Below are positions 24,913-34,882 of a DNA stretch of 64,000 nucleotides, piece after piece (position 1 is the first letter of the stretch; each line of letters starts with the position of its first letter). The stretch lies in NCBI GenBank assembly GCA_026985075.1, contig JALSQX010000095.1:1-64000 (forward strand), given 5' to 3'. Both the position numbers and the translations under genes were made by a program. The DNA is from Blastocatellia bacterium. Lineage in GTDB: Bacteria > Acidobacteriota > Blastocatellia > HR10 > J050. The notes below the pieces were generated by a model that had not been told where the DNA came from, made no database searches, and saw only the letters and a program-made list of their open reading frames with translations.

Positions 24913-25405
24913 CGCCGTAGCCGTATGTGTCGCGAATGAAGGTAACGAACCCTGGAGGCGAGCTCCGGAGCATTCAAAGAGTGAGGGATGCGGCGGTGAG
25001 TAGCGGGCCAGTCAGGGACCCCGGAGTCAAGCTCCGGGGCTTGGAGGGACGCCCCGCGGCCGGACCGCGGGGAGGTTCACGTGCGAGCTAGTTCAGGGGG
25101 CTTTGCTTCCAGGCGGGAGAAGCCCCGCAGCTGGTCGGCGGGGAGGGGTCAGGTGCGAGCGGGTGTAGCGAGGAAGTAACGATCCCCGGAGGCGAGCTCC
25201 GGGGCCTTCAGGGAGTGGGGGAAGTCGCGGTGACTAGCAGACAAGTCAGGGACCCCGGAGTCAAGCTCCGGGGCTTGGAGGGAGGCCCCGCGGCTGGTCG
25301 GCGGGGAGGTTCACGTGCGAGCTAGTTCAGGGAGCTTTGCTCCCAGGCGGGAGAAGCCCCGCGGCTGGTCGGCGGGGAGGCGTCAATTGTGAGCTAGTCT
25401 TTTCG
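24862..25405 (+). repeat. R2/R3/R1 repeats downstream of the fused transposase
   Basis: The first R2 (about 24862-24893) overlaps the 3' end of the transposase gene. It is followed by another R2 (about 24940-24972), R3 (25018-25040), R1 (25052), R1 (about 25122), R2 (25183), R3 (25253), R1 (25285) and R1 (25357). The two copies nearest the gene have imperfect stems (CCCCGGAG with CCCCGGAG-like ends, CCCTGGAG/CTCCGGAG) and may be older or transposon-end variants. Confidence 0.8.
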
Positions 25406-25564
25406 TTCAATCTTTGTCAAAATAACAAGCTATAAGGTTTTTTCAAACCGAATTCCGTCTCATGATCAATGGTGAGTACAACATCTTCCGGGCGAATCGA
25501 GGGACATTCATCCTCAATCCGCCCACGATGGGCTACTATCGCTCAGAAATACGAGGAAATCGCC
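25406..25564 (+). promoter_or_regulatory. AT-rich leader of the copper ATPase gene
   Basis: The stretch from 25400 to 25450 is clearly more AT-rich than its surroundings and contains TATAAG (25431-25436), a plausible -10 box. A matching -35 box at 17-19 bp is poor. A metal-responsive promoter with a long spacer is possible but not shown. Confidence 0.3.
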
Positions 25565-28273
25565 ATGGATGAGATGCACAAAGGTCATCATCAACACGAT
25601 GGGCGTTCTCATGACCAACAGTCTTCAACCATCGACCCAGTATGCGGGATGCAGGTCGATCCGGAGCGGGCCGCCAGCTCGTTCGAGTACCAGGGGGCGA
25701 CCTACTCTTTTTGCAGTCACCATTGCCTCATGGCATTCCAGGCCGATCCAGAATCATACTTGAGCGCCTCTCGCAGCGCCGTTCACCCTCAGCCGGTGCA
25801 GATTCGGCCGAGCCGTGTCCAGCAACCGGCTCCGCAACTGGCCGTCGATCCGGTGTGCGGGATGCGGGTCGATCCGGAGCGGGCCGCCGGCTCGTATGCC
25901 TATCGAGGAACGACCTACTATTTTTGTTGCGAGCATTGTCTGAGTCGCTTTCAATCCCATCCCGAGCAATACCTCTCTCAGGCTCCTCCCGCTCAATCCG
26001 TCGCGCCAATCCAAGAGACTCCAGCCGTCTCCAGCCGACCTGCGGGCGCATTCACCTGCCCCATGCATCCGGAGGTGCAGCAATCCCAGCCCGGTTCCTG
26101 CCCCTCCTGCGGCATGGCGCTGGAATCGACCGTGGTCGCCGCTCCGGTCACCCGAACGGAATACATCTGCCCCATGCATCCGGAGATCGTTCGCGATCAA
26201 CCGGGATCATGTCCCATCTGCGGCATGGCCCTGGAGCCCCGAACGGTCACATTGGTCGAAGAGGAGAATCCTGAACTCGTCGACATGTCGCGTCGATTCT
26301 GGATATCGCTCATCCTGACGGCGCCTATCCTGTTACTGGCCATGGCCGAGATGATTCCCGGTCAACCGCTCACCAGAGCGCTCTCCAGCACGGTCATCAC
26401 CTGGATGGAATTGGCCTTGGCCACGCCAGTAGTGCTATGGGGAGGCTGGCCGTTCTTTCAACGGTGTTGGACTTCGATCAAGAACCGGCGTCCCAATATG
26501 TTCACGCTCATCGCCATGGGCACGGGGACGGCGTACGTCTATAGCGTGGCGGCGGCGCTCTTTCCGAGCCGCTTTCCCGCCTCTTTTCGCCATCCCGATG
26601 GGAGCGTTCCCGTTTATTTCGAAGCTGCCGCCGTGATCACCACGCTGGTGTTGCTCGGTCAGGTGCTGGAACTGCGCGCGCGCAGTCGAACGAGCGATGC
26701 CATCCGGGCGCTGCTCGGACTGGCACCCAATACTGCTCGCCTCGTTCGAGAGGATGGGACGGAAGTGGACGTCCCGCTCCATCAGGTGAAACCGGGCGAT
26801 CGCCTTCGCGTCCGCCCCGGCGAGAAAGTGCCCGTCGATGGCGTCGTGCTGGAGGGAAGGAGCTCGGTCGATGAATCCATGATCACCGGCGAGTCCATCC
26901 CGGTGGAGAAAGAGCCGGGCAGCCGGGTCATCGGCGGGACGGTCAACGGAACCGGCAGTTTCATCATGAGAGCCGAGCGCGTGGGCAGCGACACGCTGTT
27001 GGCCCAGATCGTCCGCATGGTCAGCGAAGCCCAACGGAGCCGCGCGCCCATCCAGCGATTGGCCGACGTGGCCGCCGCCGCTTTCGTGCCCGCCGTCCTG
27101 CTCATCGCTGTCATCACATTCATCGTCTGGAGCATGGTGGGGCCCGAGCCGCGCATGGTCTACGCTCTGGTCAATGCCGTGGCCGTCCTCATCATCGCCT
27201 GTCCCTGCGCCTTGGGATTGGCCACGCCCATGTCGATCATGGTCGGCGTCGGGCGCGGCGCCACGGCGGGCATCTTGATCAAAAACGCCGAAGCGTTGGA
27301 GATCCTGGAGAAAGTGGACACGCTGGTGGTGGATAAGACGGGAACGCTCACCGAAGGGCGACCGCGGCTCACCTCTCTGGACGTTCTCCCGGAGTACGAG
27401 GAGTCGGAGGTGCTGCGTCTGGCGGCCAGTCTGGAGCGGGCCAGCGAGCATCCGCTGGCCGAGGCCATCGTCAGCGCAGCCGAGGAGCGGGGCTTGGAGC
27501 TCATCGGCGTCGATGAGTTTCGCTCCTACACAGGCCGGGGAGTCGTCGGCCGGGTGGCCGGGCGTCAAGTGACATTGGGGAATCCAGCGCTCTTCGAGGA
27601 ATTGAATATCGACATCGCGCCGTTGCGCGAGCGGGCGGAGAGGCGACAGCACGAGGGCGAGACGGTCATGTTCGTAGCGCTGGATGGGCGGCCGGCTGGC
27701 GCGCTCGGCGTCGCCGATCCCATCAAAGAATCGACGCGCGAAGCCATCAGATGGCTTCACCGGGAGGGCATTCGCATCGTCATGGTCACCGGAGATAATC
27801 GGACGACGGCCGAAGCGGTGGCCGAGAAGCTCGGGATTGACGAAGTCATCGCCGAAGTATTGCCCGAGCAGAAGAGCGAAGTGGTGAAACGACTACAGGC
27901 CGAAGGCCGCATCGTGGCTATGGCCGGCGATGGCATCAATGATGCGCCCGCTTTGGCGCAAGCGCACGTGGGCATCGCCATGGGGACGGGAACCGATGTG
28001 GCCATAGAGAGCGCCGGCGTGACGCTGGTCAAAGGCGATCTGCGGGCCATCGCCCGGGCGCGCCGATTGAGCCGGGCGACGATGCGGAATATTCGCCAGA
28101 ATCTGTTCTTCGCCTTCGTGTACAATTCGCTGGGCGTGCCCATTGCGGCGGGCGTGCTCTATCCGGCATTCGGGGTGTTGCTCAGTCCCATCATTGCCAG
28201 CGCGGCGATGACGTTCAGTTCGGTCTCGGTGATCAGCAATGCGCTGCGGTTACGAAAGCTGGCCTTGGAGTGA
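25565..28273 (+). CDS. copA: Copper-type P1B ATPase with two YHS and two heavy-metal-binding domains
   Basis: A 902-residue cation-exporting ATPase. The N-terminal region is unusual: a histidine-rich start ([17 protein letters not shown]), two YHS domains (about 23-66 [17 protein letters not shown], and about 96-138 [17 protein letters not shown]), then two copies of the CPMHPE...CGMALE metal-binding domain (about 162-186 and 200-225). The ATPase core has the intramembrane motif [11 protein letters not shown] (near 543), DKTGTLTEG (phosphorylated D near 589), SEHPLAEAI (the HP motif) and [12 protein letters not shown] (near 787), the pattern of Cu+/Ag+ pumps. It should export copper or silver from the cytoplasm. 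ATG 25565 is preferred; the frame extends to 25469 without conserved content. There is no adjacent regulator or chaperone; it is flanked by repeats. Confidence 0.92.
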   Translation: MDEMHKGHHQHDGRSHDQQSSTIDPVCGMQVDPERAASSFEYQGATYSFCSHHCLMAFQADPESYLSASRSAVHPQPVQIRPSRVQQPAPQLAVDPVCGMRVDPERAAGSYAYRGTTYYFCCEHCLSRFQSHPEQYLSQAPPAQSVAPIQETPAVSSRPAGAFTCPMHPEVQQSQPGSCPSCGMALESTVVAAPVTRTEYICPMHPEIVRDQPGSCPICGMALEPRTVTLVEEENPELVDMSRRFWISLILTAPILLLAMAEMIPGQPLTRALSSTVITWMELALATPVVLWGGWPFFQRCWTSIKNRRPNMFTLIAMGTGTAYVYSVAAALFPSRFPASFRHPDGSVPVYFEAAAVITTLVLLGQVLELRARSRTSDAIRALLGLAPNTARLVREDGTEVDVPLHQVKPGDRLRVRPGEKVPVDGVVLEGRSSVDESMITGESIPVEKEPGSRVIGGTVNGTGSFIMRAERVGSDTLLAQIVRMVSEAQRSRAPIQRLADVAAAAFVPAVLLIAVITFIVWSMVGPEPRMVYALVNAVAVLIIACPCALGLATPMSIMVGVGRGATAGILIKNAEALEILEKVDTLVVDKTGTLTEGRPRLTSLDVLPEYEESEVLRLAASLERASEHPLAEAIVSAAEERGLELIGVDEFRSYTGRGVVGRVAGRQVTLGNPALFEELNIDIAPLRERAERRQHEGETVMFVALDGRPAGALGVADPIKESTREAIRWLHREGIRIVMVTGDNRTTAEAVAEKLGIDEVIAEVLPEQKSEVVKRLQAEGRIVAMAGDGINDAPALAQAHVGIAMGTGTDVAIESAGVTLVKGDLRAIARARRLSRATMRNIRQNLFFAFVYNSLGVPIAAGVLYPAFGVLLSPIIASAAMTFSSVSVISNALRLRKLALE

Positions 28274-29355
28274 CCAGCGCATCACGAGCCATGCTGTCAG
28301 CGAGTGAGACGGTGTCCTGGGAAGCCCCACGGCTTGTCCGTGGGGAGGGGTCAGGTGCGAGCGGGTGTAGCGGGGAAGTAACGATCCCCGGAGGCAAGCT
28401 CCGGGGCATTCATGGAGTGTGGGAAGTCGCGATGACTAGCGGGCCAGTCAGGGACCCCGGAGGCAAGCTCCGGGGCTTGAAGGGACGCCCCGTGGCTGGA
28501 CCGCAGGGAGCAATTAGTTGCCAGCTAGTTCAGGGGGCTTTGCTTCCAGGCGGGAGAAGCCCCACGGCTTGTCTGCGGGGAGGGGTCAGTTGTGAGCTAG
28601 TTCAGGGGGCTTTGCTTCCAGGCTGGAGAAGCCCCACGGCTTGTCCGTGGGGAGCCATCAGTTGCCAGCTAGTTCAGGGCGTTTTTTACTTCCCTGGGGA
28701 AGCCCCGCAGCTCGTCGGCGGGGAGGAGTCAGTGGCGAGCTAGTTCACGACGCCTATCCCCCCACGATGGAAGCCCCACGGCTTGTCCGTGGGGAGGAGT
28801 TAATTGTGAGCTTGAGTAGCGGGGAAGTAACGATCCCCGGAGGCCAGCTCCGGGGCATTCATGGAGTGAGGGAAGTCGCGTTGACTAGCAAACAAGTCAG
28901 GGACCCCGGAGTCAAGCTCCGGGGCTTGAAGAGTCCCTCTTGCCTGTAAGGGCTCACCGAGCTTTTCCGGTGCGCTCCGGGGTCCGGCTCCGGGGCATTC
29001 ATGGAGTGAGGGAGCGGCGGTGAGTAGCGGGCCAGTCAGGGACCCCAGAGACCAGCTCCGGGGCTTGGAGGGACGCCCCGCGGCTGGTCGGCGGGGAGGG
29101 GTCAGATGTCAGCTAGTCCAGTGCCTTCTCCACCATGAGGGAAGTCCCGCCGCTGGTCGGCGAGGATGGATCACATTTCGGCTAGGAATGGCGCTCCATT
29201 CGGGGTCGATAGCGGTCGATGCAGTGTGATTTAGAGTCGCTGCCGCACGTGACCTCTGGTTCGCGCTGACCTCGTGCCGTATCACCACTGTGCTCGACCG
29301 CTGGCTCTCACCCGGGGCGCCTCCCGGTCGATGCGCCCTCGCCGTGCCGAGCCCG
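28274..29355 (+). repeat. R1/R2/R3 palindrome array
   Basis: R1 (about 28324), R2 (28387), R3 (28455), R1 (28486), R1 (about 28558, 28628, 28699, 28771), R2 (28837), R3 (28905), R2-like (about 28976), R3-like (29040), R1 (about 29076 and 29147). From about 29180 to the promoter at 29356 the sequence is unique and holds no recognised gene. Confidence 0.8.
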
Positions 29356-29385
29356 TTGACAGAATGAATCCTCCCTGGATACTAT
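29356..29385 (+). promoter_or_regulatory. Sigma70-type promoter of the DUF1015 gene
   Basis: A perfect TTGACA (29356-29361), an 18-bp spacer and TACTAT (29380-29385) lie 20 bp before ATG 29405. The predicted transcript would have a leader of only about 12 nt. Confidence 0.6.
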
Positions 29386-29404
29386 ACCCGCCTTCGAGCG
29401 AACT

Positions 29405-30736
29405 ATGGCGAGAATCTTTCCATTTCGGGCATGGCGATATAATCCGGATAAGGTCGGCAACCTGGCCGACGTCGTCACCCAGCCTTACGACAAAATCACG
29501 CCCGAGATGCAAGACCGTTACTATCAGCATCCGTTCAATCTCGTCCGCATCATCCGCGGGAGAGAATTTCCCGACGACGATGAACGCTCTAACGTCTATA
29601 CCCGCGCCGCTCGCACGCTCGAGCAGTGGATCGCGGAGAGCATTCTCATCCAGGATGCTCGTCCCAGCTTCTACATCTATCATCAACGGTATGCTCTCTC
29701 TCCGGGCGATCGCCGCGTGCGCAAGGGATTCATCGGCCTGGGACAGCTCGAGGATTATGAGGCCAAAATTGTTTTCCCTCATGAGCGCACCCTTCGCGGT
29801 CCGAAGATCGATCGGCTGAATTTGCTCCGCGCCACCAAGGCACACTTCGGCCAGATTTTCATGCTCTATTCCGATCCCGCTCAGCGGATCGATGAGGTCC
29901 TCGATGAACACACCGGCAGGGCTCCCGATATGCGCGTGGTGGATGAATACGGCGTCGAACATCTCGTCTGGCGATTGAGCGATGAATCGGCGGTGACTCA
30001 TATTCAGCACCTCATGGCCGATCATCCCCTCATCATCGCCGATGGGCATCATCGCTACGAGACGGCGCTCGCTTATCGAGATGAACGCCGCGCCGCCGCC
30101 GGTCGGATCGATCGTGACGCTCCCTACGAACGGGTGATGATGACGTTCATTAACACTGAAAGCGGTGGGCTCACCATTCTACCCACACATCGGTTGATCA
30201 AACCGGTACGCCCATTCGATCTCTCTCGGCTGTTACAGTTTCTCCAACGGTATTTCGATCTCCACAGTTACCCATTCGCCGATGAGGAGCAAAAAGCGGC
30301 CGCCGCGCGCGCATTGCACCAGGATATGGAGCGCCTGGGTCGAGAGCGTCCCACATTCGGTATGTACGCCGCCGGCCGAGCGGCTTTCTTCCGCCTCCAC
30401 TATCGCGATGATGCTGCCGGAGCGGCCCTGATGGAGCATGTGCCACCGCGATTGCGCGAGCTGGATGTGACCGTTCTTCATGCTCTCATCATCGAACGAG
30501 GGCTGGGCTTCACGCCGGAGTTCATCGCCGAGCACGAACCTATCGCCTATCTGAGAGAATTCCAGGCCGGCATTCGCCAGGTGGATGAAGGTCAGGGAGC
30601 GATCTGCTTTTTCGTCAACCCCACGCGCATCGAACAGGTCCGGGACGTCGCACTGGCTGGCGAAGTCCTACCACAAAAGTCGACCGATTTTTATCCCAAA
30701 CTCCTTTCCGGCCTCACTCTCTATCGCTTGGAATAA
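29405..30736 (+). CDS. DUF1015 family protein
   Basis: A 443-residue soluble protein beginning MARIFPFRAWRYNPDKVGNL, with the family's VTQPYDKITPEMQDRYY, GQLEDYEAKIVFPHERTLRG and the conserved LIIADGHHRYETALAYRDER. The full-length family architecture is present and the length is usual (about 400-450). DUF1015 is widespread but its biochemical function is not established to my knowledge, so none is assigned. The gene has its own strong promoter and a very short leader. The next gene, an M48 protease, starts 69 bp downstream on the same strand; the two may be co-transcribed, but no functional link is evident. Confidence 0.85.
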   Translation: MARIFPFRAWRYNPDKVGNLADVVTQPYDKITPEMQDRYYQHPFNLVRIIRGREFPDDDERSNVYTRAARTLEQWIAESILIQDARPSFYIYHQRYALSPGDRRVRKGFIGLGQLEDYEAKIVFPHERTLRGPKIDRLNLLRATKAHFGQIFMLYSDPAQRIDEVLDEHTGRAPDMRVVDEYGVEHLVWRLSDESAVTHIQHLMADHPLIIADGHHRYETALAYRDERRAAAGRIDRDAPYERVMMTFINTESGGLTILPTHRLIKPVRPFDLSRLLQFLQRYFDLHSYPFADEEQKAAAARALHQDMERLGRERPTFGMYAAGRAAFFRLHYRDDAAGAALMEHVPPRLRELDVTVLHALIIERGLGFTPEFIAEHEPIAYLREFQAGIRQVDEGQGAICFFVNPTRIEQVRDVALAGEVLPQKSTDFYPKLLSGLTLYRLE

Positions 30737-30805
30737 CCAACCGACAACAGCTCTTTCATCATCCCACACGAGGGAACTCAAAATGTGACGCCAGGAGAAT
30801 GCGCG

Positions 30806-32203
30806 ATGAAGATCAAAAGAACACAGCACTCCCGGTACGCCGCGCTGCTCGTCGGCTTCATTCTCTGCACCGCAGTGGCGTTTCCTCAGACCAGACTCAA
30901 GCCAGGGATCAATCTGTTCACCATCGAGCAGGACGTGGAGATGGGCCGGCAGGCGGCTGAAGAGGTCGAGAGGAAAATGCCCATCCTTCGCGATCGCATC
31001 GTCCAGCGATACATCACCGATCTGGGTCTCGCATTGGCTGAGAAGACCGACTATCCCAATCTCCCTTGGCAATTCAAGGTCGTCAATTCATCCGATGTGA
31101 ACGCCTTCGCCTTGCCGGGAGGATTCATCTACGTGAATCGAGGATTGATCGAAGCGGCGGAGACCGAAGGAGAATTGGCCGGCGTCCTGGGCCACGAAAT
31201 CTCTCACGTCACGTTGCGTCATGGCACCAATCAATTGACCAAGGCGTATCTGGCGCAAGCCCCGTTGGCCATTCTCGGCGGAATCATCGGCCGCGGAGGA
31301 TGGCAGGCGGTGATGGCCAAATTGGGGACCACCTTCGTGGTGAATTCGCTGTTCTTGAAATTCAGTCGCTCGGCCGAGACGCAAGCCGATATCGCCGGCA
31401 CACAACTGTTGCATGCGGCCGGATACGATCCCCGTCAGATGGTTCGCATGTTTCAGTTGTTGCGGCGGCTCCAGGGGCGCGATCCCAGTAAGTTGGAGGA
31501 ATTCTTCTCTTCGCATCCCAGTCCCGAGCATCGCATCGAGCGCATCGAAGAAGAGATCGCCAAGCTCCCGCCAGTGAGTCATCCCAAGGTGGATACGATT
31601 CGCTTCCGGCGCATTCGCGCTCGACTCAAAGCGCTGCCCCCGCCGCCGAAATCGCGTCCCTCGAGCGAGGCTGAGCGAGGAACGGAATCCTCATCTCTGG
31701 ATTTTCGTCAATACCGACATCCGCGGGGCTTTTATGAACTCCCCTATCCGGCCGGTTGGCGCATCTATCGCAGTGGCGAGACGGGGGTCGTCCTGGCCCC
31801 CGACGATGGATGGCGGTCAGTTGGTGGTCGAACCCATTTGGTCTATGGAGCCATCGTCGATCTCTTCCAACCACGACGCCCGAGGGGGCGGCGCACCGGT
31901 CGGCTCCGTCTCGGCACGGCTGTTGATCAGCTCGTGGAGCATCTCCGCCAGGAGAATCCCTATCTTCGACCGGTGAGTCGTCGCGTGCGCCGACCGTCGG
32001 GCCAATCTGGCGGGCAGCGACTCGACGTCATCCTGGAGGGCGTTCCGCCGAGGCGGAGATCGGTTGAGCGCGTGTGGGTGGCCGCGCAGTGGGCGGGGCA
32101 GAGAATCGTGTATGTCGCTTTTGTCAGTCCCCAAAGGGCATTCGCGTCACACCGGATGACATTCGAACGGATGATCCGGGGATTGCGCGCCGCTTCCAGA
32201 TGA
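30806..32203 (+). CDS. M48-family metalloprotease, secreted
   Basis: A 465-residue protein from ATG 30806, with ccaggaga as ribosome binding site. It has a signal peptide (KIKRTQHSRYAALLVGFILC, then TAVAFPQ). The peptidase domain has the zinc motif H130-E131-I-S-H134 (GVLGHEISHVTLRHG), preceded by VNAFALPGGFIYVNRGL and followed by RSAETQADIAGTQLLHAAGY (third zinc ligand), as in BepA/LoiP-like M48C proteases that act on periplasmic and outer-membrane proteins. After EFFSSHPSPEHRIERIEEEI there is a C-terminal domain of about 170 residues (from about 295) with FYELPYPAGWRIYRSGE and VRRPSGQSGGQRLDVIL, different from the TPR tail of BepA. The gene ends next to an inverted R1/R3/R2 array shared with a convergent gene. 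Confidence 0.85.
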   Translation: MKIKRTQHSRYAALLVGFILCTAVAFPQTRLKPGINLFTIEQDVEMGRQAAEEVERKMPILRDRIVQRYITDLGLALAEKTDYPNLPWQFKVVNSSDVNAFALPGGFIYVNRGLIEAAETEGELAGVLGHEISHVTLRHGTNQLTKAYLAQAPLAILGGIIGRGGWQAVMAKLGTTFVVNSLFLKFSRSAETQADIAGTQLLHAAGYDPRQMVRMFQLLRRLQGRDPSKLEEFFSSHPSPEHRIERIEEEIAKLPPVSHPKVDTIRFRRIRARLKALPPPPKSRPSSEAERGTESSSLDFRQYRHPRGFYELPYPAGWRIYRSGETGVVLAPDDGWRSVGGRTHLVYGAIVDLFQPRRPRGRRTGRLRLGTAVDQLVEHLRQENPYLRPVSRRVRRPSGQSGGQRLDVILEGVPPRRRSVERVWVAAQWAGQRIVYVAFVSPQRAFASHRMTFERMIRGLRAASR

Positions 32204-32908
32204 ATTGGTCGGGAGGACGGACTGCCTGACGAGCTCACAACTGACGTCTCCCCGCGGGCGAGCCACGAGGCTTCCCCTCCAGGCCCCGGAGCTGGCCTCC
32301 GGGGTCGGTGATTTGCCCGCTAGTCACCGCGACATCCCCCACTCCATGAAAGCCCCGGAGCTGGTCTCCGGGGATGGTTACTTCCTCGCTACTCAAGCTC
32401 ACAACCGACGACTCCCCGCGGGCGAGCCACGGGGCTTCCCCAGGAGGAGGGGAGCCGTCGTAAACTAGCTCGCAACGTAAATCACCCTGCCGACCAGCGT
32501 TCAGGCCCCGGAGCTGGTCTCCGGGGTCGGTGATTTGCCCGCTAGTCACCGCGACATCCCCCACTCCATGAAAGCCCCGGAGCTGGTCTCCGGGGATCGT
32601 TACTTCTCCGTTACTCAAGCTCGCAACTGACTCCTCCCCGCCGACCAGCGGCGGGGTCTCTACTGCAAGAGGAGAAAAAACGCCTCCGGACTAGCCGACA
32701 AGTGATGGCTCCCCGCCGACCAGCCGCGAGGCTTCCCCTCCAGGCCCCGGAGCTGGTCTCCGGGGTCGGTGACGTGCCCGCTAGTCCGACGTCCCCTCAT
32801 CCCTGCGAAAGCCCCGGAGCTGGTCTCCGGGGATGGGAGCGCTCCTCACTATCAGGGGGAGGGCATGATCCACGAACAACATCCAGGCCGTCATCTCCAG
32901 GTGCGTGC
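32204..32908 (-). repeat. Inverted R3/R2/R1 array between convergent genes
   Basis: R1 (about 32250), R3 (32283-32305), R2 (32351-32372), R1 (32414), R3 (32513-32526), R2 (32577-32598), R1 (32636), R1 (32710), R3 (32744-32763) and R2 (32814-32835) are all in minus orientation. The last part (32845-32908) is unique sequence at the 3' end of the threonine dehydratase gene. The array separates two convergent genes and could serve as a bidirectional terminator. Confidence 0.8.
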
Positions 32909-33907
32909 TCATTCCCGTTGATCCTGGCCCGGTAGGTCCGGGCATTGATTGAGGATCTCCCGCAAGCTGGCAGTGGTAATATTCGCGCCACTCAGGATGA
33001 GCACTACTTTCCGATCCCGGATCCGCTCTCTCCATCGGTGAGCCGCGGCCAAAGGAGCCGCCCCAGCGGGTTCGGCCAAATTATGGGTGAAAGTGAGAAG
33101 CCAAACGACGGCCTGCCGAATCTCGTCATCGCTGACCAGAAGAAAATCGCTCAGGTTTTCGTGCAGGATGCGGACCGTCAACTCGAATCCTTGACGGGTG
33201 GCCAGTCCTTCGGCGAACGTATTCATCTCCTCGGTGCTTTGTGGTCGACCCGCCTTCCAGGAAAGATACACGGCGGGCGCAGCGTCCGATTGTACGCCGA
33301 TGACAGCAGTTTGAGGACTCAACGCTTTGGTCACGATGGAGATCCCCGAGGCTTGGCTGCCACCGCCGACGGGCACAATGATGACGTCCACTTCAGGGAG
33401 ATCCTCGATGATCTCTAATCCCACCGTCCCCACGCCGGCGATGAGATGAGGCTCATTCGCCGAATGAATATACCGATACCCATGCTCGCTGGCCAGGCGC
33501 TCGACATGTTGACGAGCTTCGTCAAAATCTTTACCGTGAAAGATGACCTCGGCGCCCATGCGCCGCATGGCATCGACTTTGTCGGGATTGGCGCGCTCGG
33601 GCATGGCGACGATGGCGCGCACGCCGAACAGTCGCGCAGCATAGGCGATGGATTGACCGTGATTGCCAGTAGACGCTGTGATCACCCCTCGCTGGCGTTC
33701 ATCGTCGCTCAATCGGGCCATGAGATTGATGCCTCCGCGAACTTTGAAGGCCCCGATAGGTTGATGATTTTCGTGCTTGACGTAGACCTCGCAGCCGAGA
33801 AACTCCGAGAGCGCCGGATAGAAATGAAGAGGCGTTCGACGGAGATAGGGACGGATGAGGCGTCGCGCATCCAAAACGTCGCGAATGGTTGGGATTGAGA
33901 GTGTCAT
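32909..33907 (-). CDS. Threonine/serine dehydratase (PLP-dependent, no ACT domain)
   Basis: A 332-residue fold-type II PLP enzyme that deaminates threonine (and serine) to 2-oxobutyrate (pyruvate). Visible: NHQPIGAFKVRGGINLMARL with the PLP lysine K55, TASTGNHGQSIAYAARLFGV (substrate and PLP phosphate region), VDVIIVPVGGGSQASGISIV (the glycine-rich PLP phosphate loop) and ILSGANITTASL near the end. The length corresponds to catabolic or short forms without a regulatory ACT domain, so feedback inhibition by isoleucine is unlikely. The ATG at 33907 stands 8 bases from GAGGAGG and is preferred to the longer frame from 34003. Racemase or serine-specific variants of the same fold are possible. Repeats lie on both sides. 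Confidence 0.88.
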   Translation of the reverse strand: MTLSIPTIRDVLDARRLIRPYLRRTPLHFYPALSEFLGCEVYVKHENHQPIGAFKVRGGINLMARLSDDERQRGVITASTGNHGQSIAYAARLFGVRAIVAMPERANPDKVDAMRRMGAEVIFHGKDFDEARQHVERLASEHGYRYIHSANEPHLIAGVGTVGLEIIEDLPEVDVIIVPVGGGSQASGISIVTKALSPQTAVIGVQSDAAPAVYLSWKAGRPQSTEEMNTFAEGLATRQGFELTVRILHENLSDFLLVSDDEIRQAVVWLLTFTHNLAEPAGAAPLAAAHRWRERIRDRKVVLILSGANITTASLREILNQCPDLPGQDQRE

Positions 33908-34019
33908 GAGCATGTCCTCCTCAACGAGAGTGTATTCTAAACGTCCTATGATGAAACGTCGAGAAGTTCGACGATCAGAATCGCGGCTCGAAGGAGCGAT
34001 CACCCCTCAGCGAGGAGCG

Positions 34020-34800
34020 TAACGATCCCCGGAGGCGAGCTCCGGGGCTTTTATGGGGAGGTACGGAGGCGGGTGACTAGCTGACAAGTCAGGGACCCCG
34101 GAGTCAAGCTCCGGGGCTTGGGGAAGCCCCGCGGCTGGTCGGCGGGGAGGAGTCAATTGCGGGCTTGAGTAGCGAGGAAGTAACGATCCCCGGAGGCGAG
34201 CTCCGGGGCTTTTGTGGGGATGAGGGGGTGTCACATTGACTAGCTGACAAGTCAGGGACCTCGGAGTCAAGCTCCGGGGCTTGGGGAAGCCCCGCGGCTG
34301 GTCGGCGGGGAGGAGTCAATTGCGGGCTTGAGTAGCGGGGAAGTAACGATCCCCGGAGGCGAGCTCCGGGGCTTTTGTGGGGATGAGGGGGTGTCACATT
34401 GACTAGCTGACAAGTCAGGGACCCCGGAGTCAAGCTCCGGAGCCTGGAAGGGATGCCCGGCAGCTTGTCAATAGGGAAGGGTTGTGTTTCGCGCTGTTAG
34501 CGGGGAAGCCATGAGCTCCGGGGCTTGGGGAAGCCCCGCGGCTGGTCGGTGGAGGAGGCTGAGTACGTGTGCTCGCAGCGCCCGTTTCAGCTCCGGGGCT
34601 TGGGGAAGCCCCGCGGCTGGTCGGCGGGGAGGTTCACGTTGCCAGCTCGTTCACGACAGCTCCCCTCCTCCTGGGGAAGCCCCGCGGCTGGTCGGCGGGG
34701 AGGAGTCAATTGTCAGCTAGTTTGACGACGGTTCTTCCCCCTTTTGGGAAGCCCCGCGGCTGGTCGGCGGGGAGGACTCAGTTATCAGCGAGTCCTCCGT
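34020..34800 (+). repeat. R2/R3/R1 array between divergent genes
   Basis: Three successive R2-R3-R1 groups (R2 about 34028, 34187, 34350; R3 about 34095, 34257, 34418; R1 about 34126, 34288 and a degenerate 34455) are followed by further R1 hairpins (about 34530, 34607, 34679, 34749). The first two groups are nearly identical over roughly 160 bp, indicating recent duplication. The array separates the divergent threonine dehydratase and manC genes. Confidence 0.85.
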
Positions 34801-34820
34801 TCACTTCGTGCGCCAGAGCT

Positions 34821-34849
34821 TGCCGCCAGGGTTCCACTGGGGTTATCAT
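34821..34849 (+). promoter_or_regulatory. Candidate promoter of manC
   Basis: TTGCCG (34821-34826), a 17-bp spacer and TATCAT (34844-34849) lie 34 bp before ATG 34883. Confidence 0.45.
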
Positions 34850-34882
34850 GAATGCAGCTTGACCAAAGTGAGGCGTGAACCT

